DNA of 64,000 nt, taken from contig CAJTDB010000005.1 of assembly GCA_910574965.1 (NCBI GenBank), positions 156,707 through 220,706 on the forward strand. The letters run 5' to 3'. The translations under genes were made by a program, and so were the position numbers. Positions 54,117 to 62,700 of the stretch are shown here, in pieces. Each line of letters starts with the position of its first letter. Positions within the stretch are counted from its first letter, which is position 1. The DNA comes from Lachnospiraceae bacterium. GTDB lineage: Bacteria; Bacillota; Clostridia; Lachnospirales; Lachnospiraceae. The notes below the pieces were generated by a model. The model saw nothing but the letters and a program-made list of their open reading frames with translations. It did not search any database and was not told the DNA's origin.

Positions 54117-54884
54117 CTACAGGCTTAACATACCGTCACTCACTGTAACTCTGCGTCCCCATGCACTCCAGATAGCATCCGCTGCATTGTGTTCCTGAAC
54201 GGCATCTACTACCGCTTCCACGCAGAACTGAGCGCCATCATAATCAAAAGTCGTTATTGTCTTGGTCCCTTTGTCTGTCTTCACCGTCGTCTGAGTCACT
54301 TTATTCATAACACTCTGGTCAATCTTCAGCCGTTCCGCAAAAGACGGACTGGTTGCTCCTGTTTCCAGCACCTTGTTGTAGTACAGAATCGTACGTTCAT
54401 CGGTACTGGATTCCTCATCGATCATCCATCCATTGTCTGTACAAAATTCCAGATCGATCAGATCCGGCGTCAGCTCCTGCATCTTCTTGCCGTTTTCATC
54501 CAGCCAGTACCGATAGACGCTTACACGCACATATTGATTGATCGTTCCGCTGTTGCGTACCTGAAGCACTTCCGGATACCAGGCTCCGATCTTAAACTGC
54601 TCTTCTTCCTCTGCCAGAGCCGTAAGAAGTTCGCCTTTTTCCTCCAGCCAGCTTCCGTTATCTTTCCTGCTGTCATAATTACGCCAGGAAATCTCTTCTC
54701 CATTTTCCAGAAGCGTCACTCCAATATCATACATCTGTACTCTGGAAGTATAAGTCTCTGAATAATAAGTCAGCGCCGCCCGTGCGCCTCCTACCGAGGA
54801 GAACAGAAGAAGCACTGCGGCCAGTGCAAACATACCAAGGGCACCTGCCGGGGAAGTAATAAATTTTTTGATCCTGCCTGCCAT
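54117..54884 (-). CDS. SipW-type exported subunit (TasA/camelysin-like), long
   Basis: Protein of 255 residues: a long basic-hydrophobic signal (FITSPAGALGMFALAAVLLLFSS) ending GGARAALTYYSETYTSRV. The Ala-Leu-Thr-Tyr-Tyr-Ser junction is like SipW substrates that begin AYFTD or AYFS. The mature part is beta-rich with NGEEISWRNYD and GAWYPEVLQVRNSGTINQYVRVSVYRYW, a pattern of TasA-like domains. No sorting signal. ATG at 54884 with AGGAGG. Confidence 0.72.
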   Translation of the reverse strand: MAGRIKKFITSPAGALGMFALAAVLLLFSSVGGARAALTYYSETYTSRVQMYDIGVTLLENGEEISWRNYDSRKDNGSWLEEKGELLTALAEEEEQFKIGAWYPEVLQVRNSGTINQYVRVSVYRYWLDENGKKMQELTPDLIDLEFCTDNGWMIDEESSTDERTILYYNKVLETGATSPSFAERLKIDQSVMNKVTQTTVKTDKGTKTITTFDYDGAQFCVEAVVDAVQEHNAADAIWSAWGRRVTVSDGMLSL

Positions 54885-55412
54885 TTACTCCCCCTCCTTC
54901 TGCATACCATCCTCAGAACTGCTTGATCCGCTGTCCAGCACCGCATTCCAGTCGGCATACGGCGTTCCATCCTCGCGGTACAGAACCGGTGTGCTCTCAT
55001 AGATAACGATCACATTAAAAGTCAGACCGTCTTTCAGCTCCTCCTCCGGAACATTTCCGATACGGACGGAAAGCTCCTTGGCCGACCCGCCTCCCGGCAC
55101 ACTGTCCTTATAATAATAGTAGCCGTCCTCTCCCGGCTCCCAGCCCTCTCCGCTGTATTCCAGCGTATAGCTGCTGCCGCTGAAAGCTTTTGCCCGAATA
55201 TAGACCGGTTCAGAGCCTTCCTTGTTGGAAATCGTCACATGCTTTACCCAACTGGAAAATTTTTCTTCGATTTCCGTCTCATCTCCCAGTCTCAGAGAAA
55301 TGCCGCCGGAAGCTTCTGCATAAGTGCTGAAATACGCCCACGCTCTGTCAATCCCTGCGGTCATAACACAGACCAACGCGAAGACTGCGAGAAAATATCC
55401 TGTTTTCTTCAT
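54885..55412 (-). CDS. SipW-type exported subunit (TasA-like), short
   Basis: Protein of 175 residues: signal peptide with AWAYFSTYAEASGG, the classic SipW-substrate junction. It is followed by a beta domain (KHVTISNKEGSEPVYIRAKAF ... LSVRIGNVPEEELKDGLTFNVIVIYES). No anchor, so it would be released or polymerise like TasA. It starts at 55412 with AGGAGG in the end of the upstream gene and touches the next gene, so all three exported subunits are coupled. Confidence 0.75.
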   Translation of the reverse strand: MKKTGYFLAVFALVCVMTAGIDRAWAYFSTYAEASGGISLRLGDETEIEEKFSSWVKHVTISNKEGSEPVYIRAKAFSGSSYTLEYSGEGWEPGEDGYYYYKDSVPGGGSAKELSVRIGNVPEEELKDGLTFNVIVIYESTPVLYREDGTPYADWNAVLDSGSSSSEDGMQKEGE

Positions 55413-55414
55413 GA

Positions 55415-56614
55415 TTATTCAGCCTCCTGTCCGCCGCCCTGTTCCTGTCCGGAGCCGCTCTCCTGTTCCGGGTCTGCATTCCAGTTCCATTCCTGATCTT
55501 CCCCGTTGTACACAAACTGGTTTTTAATCCCATGTCCGTGTGTCCGGTGATTATCATAAACGTTTTCAAATCTTGCCTCTATCACTTCATCTGCCACGAT
55601 CACATCAGAGACACTTCCATTATTCGGCGGTATCGTCTGTGTATAACTGAGGCCGCTGTATTCTTCTGTAACCGTGACTTCCGCTGTGGCGGGAATCCCT
55701 TCCAGCCTCGTACTGCTGCTTCCTTCTTCCGTGAATGTGATACTGTCTACTTCATCGTAGACCACCTCTCCATCCAGCCGTCCAACCACTCGGAAAACAA
55801 ATGTAACCGGCTCAATGATTCCTTCTACGGTCTCATAACTTCTGAGCGTCTTTATAATCTCCAATGCACCATACCTGGGAGCCCGGCCGGATTTCAGATA
55901 GATTTCCGCTCCATATACCCAGGGCCGCGGGTTCGCGGTATTGATCTCTCCTTCGTACTCCCCTTTGGCCGGCAGTGCAATTAGCTGCGGTGTAAATGCA
56001 TACTCATACCGCGCCGAATTGGCAATGGTAACCAGCCTCTCTGCTGTCTGTGCCGGCTCTCCTTCCGGTAAATTTTCTTCTGTCACCTGCTGCTGAATCC
56101 GCTTTACACAGGCTGCCCGGTCCAGATCCCCGTCCCTGGCAACGACCAGGTACAGACCGGCGTCCAAATCCCCAAGCGTTGTACCGTCTCCCTGAACCGG
56201 TTCCGGTTCTCTCAGAGGCTCCAGAGGCGTTCCGCTGCCCTCCAGGGCAATCTGCGCTGCCTCCTGTGCCAGTTCCTCCCAATCTTCAGCCTTTAATTTC
56301 TGCAAGTCTGAATATTCCGAAATCTTCAAACTGCCGTATGGGGCTTCCGGCTGAAAGGTATAAGTATCATAACCTGCCAGCTTCTCTGCTCCTGCCACTT
56401 TATACAGCTCCAGCACAATATGGGCCGTCTGCATATCCTCCCAGTACTCTGTCTTTTCTGGTATGGTAAGATCGACAGGAATGACCGTTATGCTGCACTT
56501 CTTGCTCAGATCCACCGGAGCTGACGGTGCTGCACCGCTGGTCATCGGCCTGAATCCGCATATGCCAACCAGCAGCATCAGCGCAGTAAACAGGCAGATC
56601 CATCTCTTTCTCAT
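55415..56614 (-). CDS. Minor pilin-like protein with Cna-B domains
   Basis: Protein of 399 residues: a signal peptide (WICLFTALMLLVGICGF), an SpaA/Cna-B-type domain (TAHIVLELYKVAGAEKLAGYDTYTF ... LDAGLYLVVARDG), and a second beta domain (APRYGALEIIKTLRSYETVEGIIEPVTFVFRV). The C-terminus is Gln/Gly/Glu-rich, without LPxTG or helix. The lack of a sorting signal is odd for a pilin; it may be held by the others or be a truncated form. It lies directly behind sortase C. ATG at 56614 with AAAGGAGG. Confidence 0.7.
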   Translation of the reverse strand: MRKRWICLFTALMLLVGICGFRPMTSGAAPSAPVDLSKKCSITVIPVDLTIPEKTEYWEDMQTAHIVLELYKVAGAEKLAGYDTYTFQPEAPYGSLKISEYSDLQKLKAEDWEELAQEAAQIALEGSGTPLEPLREPEPVQGDGTTLGDLDAGLYLVVARDGDLDRAACVKRIQQQVTEENLPEGEPAQTAERLVTIANSARYEYAFTPQLIALPAKGEYEGEINTANPRPWVYGAEIYLKSGRAPRYGALEIIKTLRSYETVEGIIEPVTFVFRVVGRLDGEVVYDEVDSITFTEEGSSSTRLEGIPATAEVTVTEEYSGLSYTQTIPPNNGSVSDVIVADEVIEARFENVYDNHRTHGHGIKNQFVYNGEDQEWNWNADPEQESGSGQEQGGGQEAE

Positions 56615-56638
56615 GGGCGTATCCTCCTTTACATCCGA

Positions 56639-57547
56639 TTATTGTTTTCTCATCTCATCCAGCAGCTCTGCTTCCGTCTTCCTCGGCCCCAGCCTGCGGT
56701 AATAGATCAGCATGATTACTAGTATGAGGAAGAGCAGCGGTACCCCCACTGCAGGAATCACTACATACGTCGGTATCCGGACTGCCTCTGCTACTACCAC
56801 CACTTCACCGGCGATATTCTCAATCCGGCGCCCGCGTACGAGCATCCGGTGGGTATTGACGCCGTAAGGTGTACAGGTGACGAGCGTACAGTAATCCTTT
56901 CCGTCCTGAATTGCCAGCTCACCGGTTTCTTCCGGAAGGACAATCCGGATCTGGTCCACCATATAGGTGGTCGTCTGGTCCATAATATTTACAGTAAATG
57001 TATCGCCCTCCACAATCTGATCCAGATCCGAAAACAGCTTTGCGCTGGGCAGTCCCCGATGGCCGGATAAGACGGCATGTGTCCGCTCTCCTCCTACCGG
57101 AAGCGAGGACCCTGGAATATGGCCTACGGCGATCTGAAGGACGCTCTCATCCACGCTGTGATAGATGGGAAGATTTACACCGATGGCAGTAATCTGAACG
57201 TATCCCATAATCCCGGTACCGCCGATGTTCAGAAGGCTCTCGTATTCTGCATATTCCTCGTCCGTAAGTTTAAAATTAACGCCGTTGGAAAGCTTATCGT
57301 TATAGATCCTCGCCGCCCTCAGCATATCCTCTTTTTCCTGTCCGGACATATCCTCCACTGCGGTTACATAACCTGCAATGGCACGTGTGGCATGCATGGA
57401 GTTCCACCAGTCACTGACGGAAGGATAGAGCAGTATCCCAACACCGGCCAGCAGTATGATGACTAAAATGATTGTCGAAACGGAAGGGCCTCTTTTCTTC
57501 TTTTTCTGCTTTCCCTTCTCTTCCCCTTGTTGTTCTTCTTTTTTCAT
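56639..57547 (-). CDS. srtC: Class C (pilus) sortase
   Basis: Pilin polymerase of 302 residues: an N-terminal helix (STIILVIILLAGVGILLY), catalytic His in AVLSGHRGLPSAKLF, Cys in LVTCTPYGVNTHRMLVRGRR with the final Arg, and the C-terminal second helix (VVIPAVGVPLLFLILVIMLIYY) typical of class C. A lid motif of DPW/DPF type is not obvious in the N-terminal region. ATG at 57547 is preferred to GTG 57559. It would join LPSTG pilin subunits from the gene just upstream. Confidence 0.93.
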   Translation of the reverse strand: MKKEEQQGEEKGKQKKKKRGPSVSTIILVIILLAGVGILLYPSVSDWWNSMHATRAIAGYVTAVEDMSGQEKEDMLRAARIYNDKLSNGVNFKLTDEEYAEYESLLNIGGTGIMGYVQITAIGVNLPIYHSVDESVLQIAVGHIPGSSLPVGGERTHAVLSGHRGLPSAKLFSDLDQIVEGDTFTVNIMDQTTTYMVDQIRIVLPEETGELAIQDGKDYCTLVTCTPYGVNTHRMLVRGRRIENIAGEVVVVAEAVRIPTYVVIPAVGVPLLFLILVIMLIYYRRLGPRKTEAELLDEMRKQ

Positions 57548-57559
57548 AGGTTTCCCCAC

Positions 57560-57743
57560 ATTGGATTTTTACGGCGGTATCCTCTGCCGCCTGCTGACGT
57601 TGGCCGAATCTTGCATTCGTTGCTCACCGCACCCCGCGCGAAGGTGTCAGCCTGTGCGGTTTCCCGGAGACGGGAGTTATCCGTCTCCAGGAGAACTGTT
57701 CAGATATTTACATATCTGTGGTATTGTATTGTAAAATAGTCAA
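57560..57743. other. Gap between major pilin and sortase C with a hairpin
   Basis: GGAGACGG (57666-57673) pairs with CCGTCTCC (57681-57688). No T-run follows on the minus strand. It may lower readthrough from the abundant pilin into the sortase or stabilise the pilin mRNA. No gene is seen. Confidence 0.45.
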
Positions 57744-59651
57744 TCAGCGTGCACTCATGCGTTTCTTTGTTACTAACAGGATGCCTGCTGCCACAACCAG
57801 GATACCGCCGACTACATAGAAGATCGTCGTACCGATACCGCCGGTGGAGGGAAGGAGGGAACCGGATTTGTTGACGATGTCAGTAGCAAAAACACCGCTG
57901 CCGTTATCGGTGAAGGTCAGTCCCTCAGCCGTTACTTCCCATGTACATTCTTCTGTTCCGTCTGTAACTGATGCAGGAGGTGTAAAGCTGATCGTAATCT
58001 TAATCGGCTCAAGCGTATTGAATCCTGCCGGCGTTACTGTCTCTGTCAGAATATATTCGCCAGCGCCAAGATCTTTGAAGTAGATCTTACCATCCGCACC
58101 TGTTGTCATTTCAATAGAAACATCCGCATCAACATAAGTCGTCTCTGTTGCTGTCTTCTTCGTGTATTTCGTATTTACATCTGCATACTTATCAGCGGTG
58201 CCTTTTACAAGTTTGTAAAGAGTTGCTCCGTTATAATCTCCTGTATCTGTCGGAATAACATACTCCCCATCAGCATTCTTGATATAACCAGTCGTTGTCT
58301 CAGCAGTTCCAACACCGATCTCTACATACTCTGTTCCTGTAGGTGCCGTCTCTGTGTAAGTTCCGTCAAGCAGCAGATAATAGGTACCATTCTCAGATGC
58401 CTCATAATAGTCTACGGTGTTTAAAACAACCTGCTTGGATGTACCGGTCAGAGTAAACTCGGCCCCTGCTAACAGATTAGCCTCTAAAACTTTATTTGCA
58501 TATTTGGTAATATCCAGCTCAGTCACATAAGTAAGTGTCTTCTCATCCGGTGTCTGGCCTAAAGCCTCATTCGTTTCGTCCAGAGGCAGACCCGGTTTAG
58601 TTTGATCGTCCGGACGTTCTCCGTCAAAGGTATCATCCGGATTGTTGGAATACTGCAGATTCCATGTATTGGGGTTTCCTGTTGTTCCGATGACTGCTTT
58701 ATCATTGATAGTTGCAGAATACGTTACAACGATGTCTGCTCCAACGTCATAATTCATGATATCAGCAAATGCAAGACGGAATGTTTTTGGAGCCACATTC
58801 TCTGTGTAAACATAGTAGTCCGTACCCTGTACTAAAACGGTATCTCCTACTTTAACTGCCACGCTGTCGGGACCGTCAAAAGTCAGACCTTCGCTCAGTG
58901 TATCATTCATGATAAAGTAGTAGTAGTTATAGCCTACATGGTTCGGCACCTTGCTGGTAATCTCATAAGATACATGAGAACCGATGGATGCGTTATTTGC
59001 ATCTCCTGTAGTCACATCATCAATGTAAACTTTCTTATCCCCGCTTGGAACTTCGGATTTTACTGTTGCTGTTGCGTCGCCGACCACTTCCAGCATAAAT
59101 CTGGTATAAGCGCCGTTTGCAGTATCCACAGTACCATTCTGATCTTTGACCAGATAATAACCGGAACCGGTAACCGTAATCTCCACATTCCCTGTTCCAG
59201 TAGCTGTTCCTGCTACCACATCTGTCAGATTATTTTCTGCAACTCTTGCAAATGCATCTGTCAGGGTTGATGTACTGACGTCACTGCTTGCAAATGCCTC
59301 TCCGCTCAGAACCTTTGCTACGTCAGCAGCCTCTTTGCAGTCAGCAAAAGCATTTGTCTTGTTCTCACCTACTACATTAAAAGTCTCATCTGCCTGTAAT
59401 GCAGCCAGTAAAGCATCTCCATTTACACCTTTGCCCCAGATGATATTCGAAAGAACCATCTTACCTTCTTTCTCTGCCAGATCACCCGCAAAGATCTGAT
59501 AAGCATCATAGGTATGCTCGGTCTTGTCAGCCGCATTCTGTGTTACTGTAATTGTGTGCTCATTATTATCCGCAGCAAATGCAGTAACTGTCATAGCCAT
59601 CGCCATGACCAGCGCCAGCATCAGGCTGGCAAGTCTTTTAATTCGTTTCAT
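57744..59651 (-). CDS. Major pilin backbone protein (LPSTG)
   Basis: Pilus shaft subunit of 635 residues: a signal peptide ending AFAAD, then a fimbrial isopeptide D2-type domain (DKKVYIDDVTTGDANNASIGSHVSYEI ... IGTTGNPNTWNLQYSNNP). A SpaA/Cna-B domain follows (VTELDITKYANKVLEANLLAGAEFTLTG ... LGAGEYILTETVTPAGFNTLEPI, with its E-box). The sorting signal LPSTG near 600 is followed by a helix and a basic end. It is transcribed between the tip adhesin and sortase C. ATG at 59651 with AGGAGG. Confidence 0.93.
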   Translation of the reverse strand: MKRIKRLASLMLALVMAMAMTVTAFAADNNEHTITVTQNAADKTEHTYDAYQIFAGDLAEKEGKMVLSNIIWGKGVNGDALLAALQADETFNVVGENKTNAFADCKEAADVAKVLSGEAFASSDVSTSTLTDAFARVAENNLTDVVAGTATGTGNVEITVTGSGYYLVKDQNGTVDTANGAYTRFMLEVVGDATATVKSEVPSGDKKVYIDDVTTGDANNASIGSHVSYEITSKVPNHVGYNYYYFIMNDTLSEGLTFDGPDSVAVKVGDTVLVQGTDYYVYTENVAPKTFRLAFADIMNYDVGADIVVTYSATINDKAVIGTTGNPNTWNLQYSNNPDDTFDGERPDDQTKPGLPLDETNEALGQTPDEKTLTYVTELDITKYANKVLEANLLAGAEFTLTGTSKQVVLNTVDYYEASENGTYYLLLDGTYTETAPTGTEYVEIGVGTAETTTGYIKNADGEYVIPTDTGDYNGATLYKLVKGTADKYADVNTKYTKKTATETTYVDADVSIEMTTGADGKIYFKDLGAGEYILTETVTPAGFNTLEPIKITISFTPPASVTDGTEECTWEVTAEGLTFTDNGSGVFATDIVNKSGSLLPSTGGIGTTIFYVVGGILVVAAGILLVTKKRMSAR

Positions 59652-59746
59652 AACTCATCCTCCTTTTCATTTTTTCATTGTTTTGAAACGATTTTTTGTG
59701 TCTTTGAACCCACAAATCTGCATCTTTTTTCAGATCCAGGAGAACC

Positions 59747-62700
59747 TTACACCCTCCTTTCCCTGAGTTTCCTTCTATACATAAAGCCTGCGCCAAACAC
59801 AAAGATCAGTGCGCCTGCTGCTGTATATAAAATCAGCCCCGGACCTCCGGTCTCAGGAAGTGCATAAGCGGAATATTTATTCGTATAGTGAACCTCGCTT
59901 GTGTCTCTCTGAGGTATACCGCCGCTTATTTCCAAACTATTTTCTATGTCGGTAGTCTCTCCTTTTTTGTCATCTGCCGTTATATCTGTGCGGTCATATA
60001 CAACCCCCTGAATCTCTGTATTGGATTCTGTGATCGTATACTGAGCCCCTACAGGCAGATACTGAATGCGGATATATTCTCCGTCTTTCAGGGTGATCTG
60101 TTCACCACTTGCAACGGTATCCCATGCCAGGACTCCGCCCTGATCGGTAATGACATTTCCGTCTTTGTCATACTTCACATAAGCGTAATCGTCTTTCAGA
60201 CCCTTCAGTGCCAGTGTGAACGTAAATTCCTTTTCTTCAAAGAATTTGTTCTGCTCTGTCTTTTCTCCAAAGAATCCTTCTGCCGGATAATAATCCTTTC
60301 CGTTAGCCGTTACTTCCACAGATTTTCTGATTTCCAGATGTCCGAAGTCGTCTTCTGTCGTCTCCGGTGTCAGTGAAGATACCGATGGCAGTGTAAACTG
60401 CATCCAGCAGGTGGAGCCGGACTCTCCGCGCTCCGTGTAGAAAAAGTTCAGTGTAAACTTTTTGCTGTCCACATAGCCGCAGGTAGGTTCTTCATTTTCA
60501 CCATTTTCATAACAGCTTTCTTCGTGTCTGTGTATTTTCTCTTTTTCTTTATCTATGTAGTCCCACAGATTAAGATACTCGCCTACGGAAGAATGCACGC
60601 CGCCGATATCACAGACCAGCTCTCCGTTTCCGTCTCCATCGCCCAGGAACACCCACATGTCATCATCACCGAAGAAGTAGTATTCCAGCGGTCCTACATA
60701 ATCTGCCACCAGATCAAACTCCACTTTGTAATGCATACCAAAGTAGCTGTTGTGATCCTGACCGTCATCGCTCCACGGAAAATCTCCAGTTGCTGTCGCA
60801 CCGCTCCCATCGCTTCCCGCCTGACCGGCAAATTTATGATTCGTACGTCTGACATAATCACCAAACTTCATATCATGTCCGTTGCTTCCATAAGAACCTG
60901 CAGAATCCATCGGCCAGAAGTTGTTGGTCCATATATGATAATGTATCTTGCCTGCATATGGACTTGGATTGTTAAAGGTATCCAGATTGCTCGTTCCTGC
61001 ACCATTGACTGCTGTCAGTGTATGCGTATCTCCAACACGGTTAAATGTTAAAGAATACTCCCCATTGTCATATGCGGTCTTTCCTGTTGCCGCGCCATCA
61101 TTGAAAAGGTTCGGTGCAATAACTCCATCTGCATACTGAATTTTCCCGTCTCTCAGACTGGATGCCAAACGAAATGTACAGCCTTTATAGCTGCCGTTGA
61201 CAGTCGGGTGACCGCCCTGAGTGCTGTTGTTTTTATTCAGCAGATTCCCTTCCCACTTCTCATGCTGAAGCCCGGAACCGCTGTTGGAATTTCCAAATGC
61301 AAGCTTTGCGCCGGAACCAGTATAGTTGCCGGCACTGTTAATCCCCTGCTGGCCCGTACGCATATACCATATTCCTGTTCCTTGTGTTGATGTAGGTTTT
61401 CCGCCCTTACCACTTTGCGCATCACCTAGTTTGGAATAAATCTTTCCATCTCCGATGTCGTAATCGTAAAATGCCACTTCCAGATCTTTATCCTTGGACG
61501 TTGTATCATACACCAGACGGATCGTCGCTCCATCTTTGATATAAATATAAGTTTCGCCGTCCTCCACACCTTCCGAGAGGGCTCGATTTGTAAAATGCAG
61601 ATGCTCATTATATGGATATCGAGTCCAGTCACTTTCGTTAATGCTCGCAGCATCCTTGCCCTCATTTAAAATCCATACTTGTTTCAGTTCATAGCTGGGG
61701 CTTTCAATCACTGCATTAATATAATTGATGGTCGGCGCCTTGTGATATTCATACGGTCTTTCTGCATATATTTCCGTCAGCTCTGTCTTTGTTTTGAGCC
61801 TTCCGGTTCGTGTATCCACATACAGCATTCGGATGGCGTTCCCATTCGGAGATGCATCTTTACCTTTTCCGTTCGCAGGCAGCTTTCCGCCGTCTGTATC
61901 GATAACCGGAAGTTCGTTTGTATTCTTCCCATCACTGCTTACCTCTTTCAAAGCAGGCTCATCATATGCCACTTTCTCAAGGTTCGCATAATACTGCACT
62001 GTAAATTCGGGATTGGGATAACCAGACGCCTGTGTTGCAAAGACTTGAATGCCGGACAGATCCACTTCTAAGGACTCTTCTTCCGATCCGTTGAAATCCA
62101 TTCTGGCCAGATCCATTGGTCCGTCTTCAGCTACTGTTCTGACAACGAACGCAAGATCGTCCACTCCGTTTGTTTCCATCCGTTCAGAAGCGTCTGCAGA
62201 CGGCTCAGATTCCCCGGACTGCTCTTCTTCTAAACCGTTTTCACCTTCCGGCTCAGAATCGGTCATGGTATCTTCTGCCCCTTTTGTATTGGATGCATCT
62301 TCCGGTTTCTGTTCTTCTGAATCAGAAGGCAGTTCTTCCTCTGAAGGTTCTGTCTCATCCTCTGCCATATAAGGCGCAGTTTCCGGAACTGTCTCCGACT
62401 CGCTCTGGATGATCGTTCCGTCACTTCCAAGCAGATAAGCCGCTGCATCTGAAACGGATTTTTCCATTTCCTCCTGCAGCCGGGGTGCCGGTCTGATCTC
62501 TGCTGTAACCTTGCATCTGGACAAATCCAGCTCTTCACCGCCGTAGGTCAAAGAATAGGTCATTACATTGATTCGATACAAAAGCTCCGCACCGTCTGCT
62601 TCTTCTGCATAGGCTGTAAGCGCTTTATATTCTTCTGAATTTTTGTCTGCCTGTTCCACTTTGAATCGAAGTTTCGGAACTTCTGTCACAGCATTTTCGT